This document shows, in pieces, positions 15,526-23,367 of a stretch of DNA of 64,000 nucleotides; within the stretch, counting starts at the first letter, position 1, and each line of letters starts with the position of its first letter. The notes under the pieces were generated by a model that was given only the letters and a program-made list of their open reading frames with translations, searched no databases and was not told where the DNA came from. The stretch is from Bacteroidota bacterium (GTDB taxonomy: Bacteria > Bacteroidota > Bacteroidia > Bacteroidales > Lentimicrobiaceae), in the NCBI GenBank assembly GCA_009773455.1, contig WSXU01000003.1, positions 62,001 to 126,000 on the forward strand, written 5' to 3'. The position numbers and the translations under genes are program-made.

Positions 15526-17277
15526 CTACCGGGCATATTTTCGTTTACGTATGGCAAACTGAACCATGCCAAAAATTACAACCAGCAAAACAGGGCCGAG
15601 AATATTGATCAGCTGCCACATGAGCAACTGATTCCTTGCCTTTGTAACATCCAGGGCCCTGAGCCTGAGCTCGCGCGATCTTACTGACATCAGACCTTCA
15701 TCATCGCACAGGTAATTGACGCAGTTAAGGATGAAATCACGGTTCCCGAATGTCTGCCCGGTGTGGCGGTCGTATCCCAGAGGCAACGGCATCAGGCTGC
15801 CCTCGTTCATGCGGAGTTGATTTTTGATGATATCCCCGTCTGAAACTACAATCATCCTGTTGTTCTTAATCTTTTCAGTAAAGCCAAGTTCAGGTGCTTC
15901 CGATATTTCAGAAGTCAGCCTGTTTTTAAACAACGATTCAAATTCACCTTCAAGCAACACCGCTACCGGCTGTGGTGGCTGATTGTATTCTTCCGGATCG
16001 GGGTCTTTACTCAGAAGATCAAGCGAAATCATAACGGGGGTAAGGGCTATCCTGGTGTATTGTGAAGTTTTCAGCAGGATGGTTTTGCGGATGGCCGGAC
16101 TGCCGACAGTATCGATGCTGCTGATGAATTCCGTTCTTATGGCATTCAGATTGTTGACAACCGGGTGCGAAGAAGAGGCGGTGAGTACCGGAAAGTAGTA
16201 CCAGGGAAAGAAACTGAATTGTGGCTGGTTGCCCATCTGGCCGGTTACCATAGGAATCGGCAGGGCATTGATATCCATAAGCAGGTTGCTGTTCAGGCGT
16301 ACCCCATATTTGTACAACTGATCGTTCAGGTTAATATCCTGGGTGATACCCATAGTCTGAGTTGCCTGCTGGAGGCTGTCCATGGTTGCGAAGACAGGAT
16401 CGATCAGCCAGAGTACTTTACCACCCTGCATAACGTACTGGTCTATGATAAATTTATCTTTTTCAGTGAATACCGAATCGGGCTGGGCAATGACGATGGC
16501 CCTGTATTTGTTCACAATACTAAATGATCCGTCATTATTGGCTTTCCGGCTGGTCAGCGCATTCACATTGCCGGCAATCTTAACCCTCTCAACGGTGTAA
16601 TAGTCGCTGAGGGCGTACCTTATGTCAGCAGTTTCTATCAGTGACAGTTCGCCATGGCCATAGGTGAATGCAATTTTTGGCCTGTTGCTGTTGCTCAGTT
16701 TACGGATGGTATTGGATAGGTTGTATTCCAGTGCCTGCGTTGAATTGTTGATGATGGCATCTGGTGGGGCTCCCAGCTGGTCGGCAAGCAGGTTGAGCGG
16801 GATTTCCCTGCCCTTATAGGATACCATCGCACCCGGAAAGATCCGCTGTTGCTCCTGTCCCTGTTTGGTTCTAACGTTGATATCGGTGGGCTGTAAACCT
16901 TGCTGAATCAATCGTTCAAATACCTCTCCCCGGGTTTTTGCATTGGACGCTGAGGACGGATTGATGAATTCATATTCTATGTTGTCGCTGTAGGCCCTGA
17001 ATTCATCAAGCATTTCACGGATAGACCTGGCAAGCATTTTAAATCCGGCCGGAAATTCTCCGTCAAGATAAACCCTGAAATAGATGATGTCATCGGTTTC
17101 GCGAAGTAGTTTTTTTGTGGAAGGAGCGAGCGAATAACGTTTTTCGGTAGTGAGATCGAACCGGGTAAAGAAAAATGATCCGATCACATTGATCAGAATG
17201 ATCATCACCAGTGCAAGGATCAGCTGAATAAGATTGTTCCTGCGGGTATCCGTATGTTTTTTCAGAGGTGTTTCCAT
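15526..17277 (-). CDS. gldG: GldG, gliding-motility-type ABC transporter auxiliary protein
   Basis: The 583-residue protein has one N-terminal membrane segment (about 17-35), a large periplasmic region with the ABC-type uncharacterised-transport-system fold (IAFTYGHGELSL, YVMQGGKVLWLIDP, VVSDGDIIKNQLR, NRDFILNCVNYL) and a C-terminal membrane segment ending in basic residues. This is the GldG plan. GldA, GldF and GldG form an ABC complex needed for gliding in Flavobacterium, but non-gliding Bacteroidota also keep gldFG. It lies 8 nt after gldF. The gldA ATPase gene is not in the window. Confidence 0.9.
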   Translation of the reverse strand: METPLKKHTDTRRNNLIQLILALVMIILINVIGSFFFTRFDLTTEKRYSLAPSTKKLLRETDDIIYFRVYLDGEFPAGFKMLARSIREMLDEFRAYSDNIEYEFINPSSASNAKTRGEVFERLIQQGLQPTDINVRTKQGQEQQRIFPGAMVSYKGREIPLNLLADQLGAPPDAIINNSTQALEYNLSNTIRKLSNSNRPKIAFTYGHGELSLIETADIRYALSDYYTVERVKIAGNVNALTSRKANNDGSFSIVNKYRAIVIAQPDSVFTEKDKFIIDQYVMQGGKVLWLIDPVFATMDSLQQATQTMGITQDINLNDQLYKYGVRLNSNLLMDINALPIPMVTGQMGNQPQFSFFPWYYFPVLTASSSHPVVNNLNAIRTEFISSIDTVGSPAIRKTILLKTSQYTRIALTPVMISLDLLSKDPDPEEYNQPPQPVAVLLEGEFESLFKNRLTSEISEAPELGFTEKIKNNRMIVVSDGDIIKNQLRMNEGSLMPLPLGYDRHTGQTFGNRDFILNCVNYLCDDEGLMSVRSRELRLRALDVTKARNQLLMWQLINILGPVLLVVIFGMVQFAIRKRKYAR

Positions 17278-17285
17278 AGCTGTGC

Positions 17286-18074
17286 CTACCCTTTGTTGCC
17301 AACAGTTTTTTGATTACCCGGCTGCAGGCGGTTTCCCTGTTTTTCCCATTTACGGCTTTCGAGCACTACTTTGGTAAGCAGGATGAATATACCGATCAGG
17401 CTGAGAAAATAGAGTACATCGCGGGTGTCGATCACTCCCCGGCTCATCGAAGTATAATGGGACTGTATGCCCAGTGACATGATGAAGAGATCGGTTTTGC
17501 CGAACAGCGCCAGTTCCGATACAAAATCGAAGCCGGTATAGAAGAATCCACTCAAAATCAGGGCCAGGATAAAGGCAATGATCTGGTTATCGGTCACCGA
17601 TGAAACAAACAGACCTATGGCAACAAACGCTGAAGCAAGGAAAATCAGGCCTATGTATGAGCCCCACAGTCCGCCCATGTCAAGGTTCCCCTTTGGAAGA
17701 CCCAGCAGGTAAACGGAAACTACATAAGTCAGGGTCGGCAACAAAGAGAAGAAGACAAGGGCTACCCCGGCCAGGTATTTCGCCATGATGATCTGGATAT
17801 CGGTCAGGGGTTTGGTCAGCAGCATTTCGATGGTTCCGCTTTTCTTCTCATCAGCAAACGACCGCATGGTTATAGCCGGAACAAGAAAAAGAAAAACAAA
17901 AGGGGAGAGGGTAAACAGATTGTCGAGGCTTGCGTATCCATAATCAACAATGTTGAATCCAAGCGGGAATACCCACAGGAACAAACCATTGATTAATAAA
18001 AATACGATCATGGCCAGGTAACCGATCAGCGAATTTAAGAAGCTGAAAATTTCTTTCCTGAAGAGTGTGAACAT
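17286..18074 (-). CDS. gldF: GldF, ABC transporter permease
   Basis: This 262-residue protein has six hydrophobic segments and the ABC-2 permease motif TMRSFADEKKSGTIEMLLTKPLTD, in which RSFADEKKSGT is a hallmark of GldF/NosY-type permeases. It begins MFTLFRKEIFSFLNSLIGYLA, as GldF does. It is the first gene of the gldF-gldG-DUF4340 set. A near-match to the -7 element (minus-strand TAATTTAG) lies about 25 nt upstream. The ATP-binding partner must be encoded elsewhere. Confidence 0.9.
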   Translation of the reverse strand: MFTLFRKEIFSFLNSLIGYLAMIVFLLINGLFLWVFPLGFNIVDYGYASLDNLFTLSPFVFLFLVPAITMRSFADEKKSGTIEMLLTKPLTDIQIIMAKYLAGVALVFFSLLPTLTYVVSVYLLGLPKGNLDMGGLWGSYIGLIFLASAFVAIGLFVSSVTDNQIIAFILALILSGFFYTGFDFVSELALFGKTDLFIMSLGIQSHYTSMSRGVIDTRDVLYFLSLIGIFILLTKVVLESRKWEKQGNRLQPGNQKTVGNKG

Positions 18075-18190
18075 AATGATATACGGGCTTCTTTGGGGCA
18101 GCTAAATTACTTAAAATAGGCATCTGGCAGTCAGGCAGGAAATAATAAAAATCGCATTTCTTATATCTGTGCGGCATCTATCCGGACTTT

Positions 18191-18976
18191 TCAGCCATGA
18201 AATTCAATGAGGATTACATCATCGGTGGCAATTCCAAGCAACCCGGCTGCATTGCCTTTGTTGATGGCTATCTCAAGGAAACCGGTTGTGCTGAAGAGAA
18301 CGGCTATTTCGCCTTCAGGCACTTCGCCATAGGCATCGCGGATGGTACTTACCGGATGGGTTTTCCCCTTGATATTCAATGAAAACTTTCTGTTCTGCCC
18401 CACTTCGGCGAATTCTCCTGAAGTGACATTGAGAAATGCATTCTCGTAATTGTCGATGTAAATTACCCTGCCTGCAATGGTACTGCCGTTGATCTGCGGC
18501 CTGAGGGTTATCAATGCCTTGAGTTCGCTTCTGACATCGCCCAGTTCTTCAATGGTTCCTCCTTTGGCAAGATGAACGGCTGCCTTCACAAAACGGTCGC
18601 GTGTTGAAAAGATAAAATAACCGGTGTCCTGGGCAATTGTAAGTTCAACGATCTTTTCCGGACTGCGGTCGAACATCAGTGCAAACACACCATTGTCGGC
18701 ACCGATGAAAAAATGCTTCCTGTAGAGAATTGCCACATGGGGGGTTGATTCAGATTCTTCTGTATTTACACCAATAATGTGAATGCTTCCTTCAGGAAAG
18801 TGGTGAAAAGTGTTTCGCAGGATAAAAGAAGCCTGTTTAACATCGAATGCAGGAATCCGATGGGTAATATCAACAATCCGGGCATCGGGAAGCCGGCTGA
18901 TGATCGCCCCTTTTACAGCTCCCGCATAATGATCGCGGGAACCCCAATCGGTTGTTAATGTTATCACCGGAACCAT
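18191..18976 (-). CDS. SAM hydroxide adenosyltransferase (DUF62 family)
   Basis: The 261-residue protein begins VPVITLTTDWGSRDHYAGAVKG, the signature of the family that includes fluorinase, chlorinase and the far more common SAM hydrolase (S-adenosyl-L-methionine hydroxide adenosyltransferase, giving adenosine and methionine). Later motifs are VDITHRIPAFDVKQASFIL, FIGADNGVFALMF and DNYENAFLNVT. Nothing suggests a halogenase, as most environmental relatives are hydrolases. It sits 117 nt before gldF on the same strand but has its own strong promoter. Confidence 0.9.
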   Translation of the reverse strand: MVPVITLTTDWGSRDHYAGAVKGAIISRLPDARIVDITHRIPAFDVKQASFILRNTFHHFPEGSIHIIGVNTEESESTPHVAILYRKHFFIGADNGVFALMFDRSPEKIVELTIAQDTGYFIFSTRDRFVKAAVHLAKGGTIEELGDVRSELKALITLRPQINGSTIAGRVIYIDNYENAFLNVTSGEFAEVGQNRKFSLNIKGKTHPVSTIRDAYGEVPEGEIAVLFSTTGFLEIAINKGNAAGLLGIATDDVILIEFHG

Positions 18977-18999
18977 TTCATTTATTTTATCTGCTTATG

Positions 19000-19030
19000 C
19001 AAAATTACACTATCCCGTTGTGATACCAAG
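19000..19030 (-). promoter_or_regulatory. promoter of the SAM hydroxide adenosyltransferase gene
   Basis: On the minus strand a CTTG box (19027-19030) is followed after 19 nt by TAATTTTG (19000-19007), a perfect -7 element. The ATG at 18976 is 23 nt downstream. Confidence 0.6.
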
Positions 19031-19081
19031 AAATAAAAGCTGATTTGGATTTTTTTTCAGCAGAGTCCGGCTATTCTGTCC

Positions 19082-19219
19082 GAGATTCCTCACTTTGTTA
19101 GGAATGACAAGGCTTTCAGGAAAGTGATAGCTGGAAAGAGATGGGTGGCGGCTTAGCCACCACCCACCCACCCCCTAAAATGATAACTATCTGTCATCCC
19201 GGATAAAGTGAGGAATCTC
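19082..19219. repeat. 138-bp palindromic MITE-like element
   Basis: Terminal inverted repeats of 28 nt (19082-19109 and 19192-19219) match at 24 positions; each arm contains GATTCCTCACTTT and ends in ATGACA. Between them a second inverted repeat, GGTGGC-GGCTTA-GCCACC (19144-19161), forms an inner hairpin. There is no open frame of note and no clear target-site duplication. It fills a large part of the 330-nt gap between the SAM enzyme and Dabb genes. Such elements are usually multicopy; a second copy is not seen in this window. Confidence 0.7.
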
Positions 19220-19283
19220 ATACTCAATTTGTTTTATTTTCCTGCAATGTTCATGTTTCGCTACCTGATAAGTCCCGATTTTA

Positions 19284-19291
19284 TATTTTTG
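19284..19291 (+). promoter_or_regulatory. promoter -7 element for the Dabb gene
   Basis: TATTTTTG is a perfect TAnnTTTG match, 15 nt before the ATG at 19307, giving a very short leader. A TTTCG sits 23 nt upstream. Confidence 0.45.
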
Positions 19292-19306
19292 TGAGAAACA
19301 AACTGC

Positions 19307-19609
19307 ATGGTCAGACATATTGTATTTTTCAGATTGCTGAATGAGTTACCGGAGGAAAGCAAAAAGGAATTATTGAACGCAGTAAAGCTGAAACTGGAGG
19401 AGCTTCCCGGGTTGATACCTCAGATATTGTCGTTGGAGGTTGGCATCAACATCACCTCTGATCCGGGCGCTGCTCATCTTGCCCTGATGGGTGATTTTGA
19501 AGATTTGAACACTTTGAAAATATACCAGGATCACCCGGCACACAGGGCATTTGTTGCATGGAACCGGGATAAATGCCCGAAAATTTCGGTCATTGATTAT
19601 TTTCTTTGA
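19307..19609 (+). CDS. Dabb-family stress-responsive alpha/beta-barrel protein
   Basis: This 100-residue protein begins MVRHIVFFRL, has LPGLIPQILSLEVGIN, DFEDLNTLKIYQDHPAHRAF and ends PKISVIDYFL. That is the whole Dabb (dimeric alpha-beta barrel) domain: the N-terminal VRHIVFF strand and the YQxHPxH motif are diagnostic. Members are dimeric and often of unknown substrate. It appears to be monocistronic with its own promoter. Confidence 0.9.
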   Translation: MVRHIVFFRLLNELPEESKKELLNAVKLKLEELPGLIPQILSLEVGINITSDPGAAHLALMGDFEDLNTLKIYQDHPAHRAFVAWNRDKCPKISVIDYFL

Positions 19610-19662
19610 TTTCTTTTATGTGGCAGGGATTTTGTGAATTTCCCGCCTGAAAAACCATCCTC

Positions 19663-20094
19663 ATGATAAAACTGCAATTTTCCGCAATGTGCCTGTTTAT
19701 GGCTTTGTTCATAGTATCCTGCGATCTGAACGGCGAAAGCCATGAGAAGTTTACAGGCTATGTAAGTGTGGTTGAAACCATCATACCCGACAGTGCTTAT
19801 ACAGGACAGACAATCCCTGTTTATGCCCGTGCAGCGGCACCCAATGGCTGCTGGTCTGACCTTCAGCTATACCTGGGGAAATCAGTGGTTGCTGATACTG
19901 TCTACGGTATTTCAGCTACAGGTCTCTATGAATCGTACAACGGTCTTTGCACCGAGATTCTGGTATCGGAAGACACCACCTTCAATTTTAAACCCGATAC
20001 TGCCGGAACATATCTTTTCATTTCCTATTCATCTTTATTGGTGCCAACCTATGATACACTCTATGTGTTGGATTCATTGCCAGGAAAACGTTGA
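19663..20094 (+). CDS. hypothetical lipoprotein, 143 aa
   Basis: The N-terminus MIKLQFSAMCLFMALFIVSC gives a lipobox with Cys20. The mature domain of about 120 residues (GQTIPVYARAAAPNGCWSDLQL to FSYSSLLVPTYDTLYV) looks like a small beta-sandwich with two cysteines. I do not recognise a family. It lies 53 nt after the Dabb gene and 25 nt before the HExxH gene on the same strand, so the three may be co-transcribed. Confidence 0.75.
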   Translation: MIKLQFSAMCLFMALFIVSCDLNGESHEKFTGYVSVVETIIPDSAYTGQTIPVYARAAAPNGCWSDLQLYLGKSVVADTVYGISATGLYESYNGLCTEILVSEDTTFNFKPDTAGTYLFISYSSLLVPTYDTLYVLDSLPGKR

Positions 20095-20119
20095 TCGCAT
20101 GATTCATTGATTTTTGCTG

Positions 20120-20542
20120 ATGTTGGTCAAGAAATTTGAAGGTACAAAGGTGATCTGCCTGAATGCATGGAAGTTCAGGCGGGGAGCTGCCATCACTTTG
20201 CCGGGGATCGGCATCATTACCGGGAAAACAGCCTCGCTGAATCAGGGATTACTCAGACATGAATTTGGTCACATTCTCCAGTACCGGGAATGCGGTTTCT
20301 TTTTCTACTGGTTCCGTATAGCCCCGTTGAGTCTGTTCAGTGCATGGAAAGCCGTAAGAAACCACAAATATATTCACATGAAATGCTGGACGGAGTGGAC
20401 TGCAAACCTGCTCTGTTTTCATTATTTCAATTGTCCTGACGATTGGGACCACCGCCAATATCCGATTAAACCACAGGGAGGCGAAATGGGTAATCCGCCG
20501 CAATTCCTGCTGAAGAGAACGGTTGTACAGTTGTTGAATTAG
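20120..20542 (+). CDS. small HExxH zinc-peptidase-like protein, 140 aa
   Basis: The protein has HEFGHILQYRECG near residues 47-59, a zincin-type HExxH site, and about 45 residues later CWTEWTANLL, where a Glu followed by W-x-A-N could supply the third ligand. Hydrophobic stretches (FFFYWFRIAPLSLFSAW) may insert in or touch a membrane. There is no signal peptide, unlike the lipoprotein before it. I know no characterised relative and infer metal-dependent function only from the motif. The ATG at 20120 is preferred over an upstream TTG. Plus-strand coding is supported by the motif and dense codon use. Confidence 0.65.
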   Translation: MLVKKFEGTKVICLNAWKFRRGAAITLPGIGIITGKTASLNQGLLRHEFGHILQYRECGFFFYWFRIAPLSLFSAWKAVRNHKYIHMKCWTEWTANLLCFHYFNCPDDWDHRQYPIKPQGGEMGNPPQFLLKRTVVQLLN

Positions 20543-20683
20543 TGAAGATAATTCAATCAGTGAGCCTGTTTTTATAATGAAAATGTTGAATTTTGACGGT
20601 ATCAGGATTTGACCATCCCTTTCAGGCATCACGTCCCGGCTCAATTTACCCTCCTGATTTCAAACCACAGGTTTTGATTTTTT

Positions 20684-20691
20684 TATCTTTG
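20684..20691 (+). promoter_or_regulatory. promoter -7 element for the Asp-box protein gene
   Basis: TATCTTTG matches TAnnTTTG perfectly, 50 nt before the ATG at 20741. Confidence 0.5.
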
Positions 20692-20740
20692 TAACCTCAC
20701 TTCCTTCATTTACTGTTGGTCACAACCATTCATTCTTCTT

Positions 20741-23317
20741 ATGAAAACACAAAAAACAGGTTTGCTCTTTACGTTTCTTCCCGTACTGATTTTACTGGTA
20801 ACTGCTACAGCGGCTTTTCTGAGATACGATATACATCAGAGCCCGGTAAAAGCTGATCTGCGCGAATCGCCCGGGTTTTTTCCTTCAGACTGGATGGAGA
20901 ATCAACGGACATTTCCGAATGGCACCATAAAAACTGCGGCTTACCTGGAAGCGGTCAGGCAGGCCAGGGACCTTCATGCCGCAGCAGGAAGAAGTAATTT
21001 TGAATGGGAATTTGCCGGTCCGTTAAACATTGGGGGAAGAATCACGGATATTGAAGTTCCAGGTGGGAGTTACTCAACTATTTTTGTTGCTGCTGCTTCG
21101 GGCGGAATTCTGAAAACAACCAATAACGGGGCCAGCTGGACCAATGTTTTCAAGGATCAGGCCACCATCTCCATCGGAGATATTGCCATTGGTTCAGAAG
21201 AAACAGATCTCATGTATGCAGGTACCGGTGAAGCGAATTCATCAAGCCAGAGTTTCAGAGGCGATGGCATTTATAAGTCGGTCGACGGTGGGACGACCTG
21301 GCAGCATTCAGGGCTTGAATTGTCGGCTTACATCGGTAGAATAGTCATTGACCATTCAAACTCCGACAGGGTGTTTGCCGCAGCCTGTGGCAACCTTTTT
21401 ACACCCGACGAAAACCGCGGGGTATATCGTACCATTGATGGCGGAAATACATGGGAAAGGGTACTATTCGTAAGCGATTCAACGTCAGCCATCGACCTGG
21501 TACAGCATCCTGAAAATCCGGATATTCTTTATGCGGCCATGTGGGAACGCATGCGCGGACTCAACTATCGCCGTTCTTTCGGAACAACATCAGGTATCTG
21601 GAAAACCACCGACGGAGGTGATACCTGGACAGAACTCACCACCGGTTTGCCCCAGGGAAGTGAAACAGGAAGAATCGGTCTGGCCATATCACCATCTTCC
21701 CCATCGGTGCTTTATGCGTTTTATGATAATGAATCTGAAGTGGCGGTATACAAAACCCAGAATGGAGGACAAAGCTGGATAAGGACCAACGATGCCTATC
21801 TGCAGGGGATGAACAGTTCATTCGGGTGGTATTTCGGCCAGATCAGGGTCGATCCCGTTTCACCGGATAAAATCTTTGTACAGGGCGTTTACCTTTATTT
21901 CTCATCCGATGGCGGTAGCTCCTGGTCTGAAACCGGTTATGAAATGCATGTGGATCATCATGCGTTGTTTATCCATCCGGTGACAGGCCGCATCTATGAA
22001 GGCAACGACGGCGGTCTTTATTTCAGTGACGATACAGGCTATAGCTGGAGCAAGATCAACAACCTGCCACTGACACAGTTCTATGATATTGAAATTGACC
22101 GTATGAACCCACAGCGGATCTATGGTGGTACACAGGATAACAATACCATCAGGACACTTACAGGTCAACTCAGCGATTGGGAAGCTATCCTGGGTGGAGA
22201 TGGCTTCTATAGCCTGGTTGATTATACAGATCCAAACATCATTTATGCCGAATACCAGTGGGGGGCCTTGCATAAGTCGACGAACGGAGGCAATTGGATG
22301 GACCCGATCAACGGGTATTGGTCATCAGACCGGGTAAACTGGTCGGCACCTGTAATTATGCATCCACAGGAACCACAGATCCTGTATTTCGGAACCTACA
22401 GGGTATGGAAAACAACCAATGGCGGTAACACCTGGAATGCGGTGAGTGGTGACCTTACCTTCGGTGATGATGGCAGTACTTTTCATACCATAAGCACCCT
22501 TGCCATTTCAGCCATTGAGCCCGGTATAGTGCTTGCCGGTACCGATGACGGGAGGGTTCACATCAGTACCAACGGGGGCTCTTTGTGGAATGATATCAGT
22601 AACGGCTTACCTGAGCGTTGGATAACCCGTGTGGCAACCGATCCGTTTGACCTGAATACGATTTATGTAACACTGTCCGGATTCAGATGGGATGAACCGA
22701 TCGCTCATGTTTACAGATCAACCAACCTGGGTCAGACCTGGCAGCCGATCAGCAATGGCCTGCCAGAGTTGCCCGTGAATGCACTGGTAGCTGATCCGGG
22801 TGAGCAGGGCCGACTGTTTATCGGAACCGATGCCGGGGTCTTTCTGAGTGAAAATGCAGGTGAATCCTGGCAAAGCATGAATCAGGGTATCGGAAATGTA
22901 CCGGTAACATCTATGAAAATCCATCCGGATGAGAACTTCCTGGTGATAGGTACCTATGGTTTGTCGGCCTATAAGTTTGACCTCAGTCAGCTCAACGTCG
23001 GTATTGAGAAAAATCCATCGGAACAAAACACCCTTTCCCTGACCGGTATCTACCCGACACCATTCAGTTTGTCGGGGGGCAATCTTGTAAGAATGACCGT
23101 TGGAAGTCCTGTTAACACCCGGGCATCTTTATCGGTCTTCGATCTTCATGGCCGTGAATTAAGGAATATCCCTTCAATCATGCTGCTTTCCGGCATGAAT
23201 ACAATTGGCTGGGATGGAAGGGACCAGTCGGGGAATCCTGTTGAGACAGGCAGTTATCTGATTGTCATAAAATCAGGCAGTTTAAGGGCAACAGCAAAGG
23301 TACTTGTGGTCGACTGA
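20741..23317 (+). CDS. secreted Asp-box (BNR/VPS10-like) repeat protein with C-terminal FlgD-like sorting domain
   Basis: This 858-residue protein begins with a hydrophobic segment (about 7-26) acting as signal. It then has many repeats of the type TTNNGASW, SVDGGTTW, TIDGGNTW, TTDGGDTW, TQNGGQSW, SSDGGSSW and TTNGGNTW: the Asp-box that caps blades of sialidase/VPS10-like beta-propellers. The number of boxes suggests two propellers. The C-terminus (about 770-858: WDGRDQSGNPVETGSYLIVI) is the FlgD-Ig/T9SS type domain. Some relatives are annotated glycosyl hydrolases, but I see no catalytic residues to support that. It is probably surface-exported. Confidence 0.85.
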   Translation: MKTQKTGLLFTFLPVLILLVTATAAFLRYDIHQSPVKADLRESPGFFPSDWMENQRTFPNGTIKTAAYLEAVRQARDLHAAAGRSNFEWEFAGPLNIGGRITDIEVPGGSYSTIFVAAASGGILKTTNNGASWTNVFKDQATISIGDIAIGSEETDLMYAGTGEANSSSQSFRGDGIYKSVDGGTTWQHSGLELSAYIGRIVIDHSNSDRVFAAACGNLFTPDENRGVYRTIDGGNTWERVLFVSDSTSAIDLVQHPENPDILYAAMWERMRGLNYRRSFGTTSGIWKTTDGGDTWTELTTGLPQGSETGRIGLAISPSSPSVLYAFYDNESEVAVYKTQNGGQSWIRTNDAYLQGMNSSFGWYFGQIRVDPVSPDKIFVQGVYLYFSSDGGSSWSETGYEMHVDHHALFIHPVTGRIYEGNDGGLYFSDDTGYSWSKINNLPLTQFYDIEIDRMNPQRIYGGTQDNNTIRTLTGQLSDWEAILGGDGFYSLVDYTDPNIIYAEYQWGALHKSTNGGNWMDPINGYWSSDRVNWSAPVIMHPQEPQILYFGTYRVWKTTNGGNTWNAVSGDLTFGDDGSTFHTISTLAISAIEPGIVLAGTDDGRVHISTNGGSLWNDISNGLPERWITRVATDPFDLNTIYVTLSGFRWDEPIAHVYRSTNLGQTWQPISNGLPELPVNALVADPGEQGRLFIGTDAGVFLSENAGESWQSMNQGIGNVPVTSMKIHPDENFLVIGTYGLSAYKFDLSQLNVGIEKNPSEQNTLSLTGIYPTPFSLSGGNLVRMTVGSPVNTRASLSVFDLHGRELRNIPSIMLLSGMNTIGWDGRDQSGNPVETGSYLIVIKSGSLRATAKVLVVD

Positions 23318-23367
23318 GCTTAATGAACGGCAGATCAGGCCTCTTTTTCTAAAACAGGAATAGTTTG

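Noticed and set aside
18191-18976. Fluorinase or chlorinase
   Set aside because: The family signature is present, but nothing marks a halogenase and hydrolases are far more common in this family.
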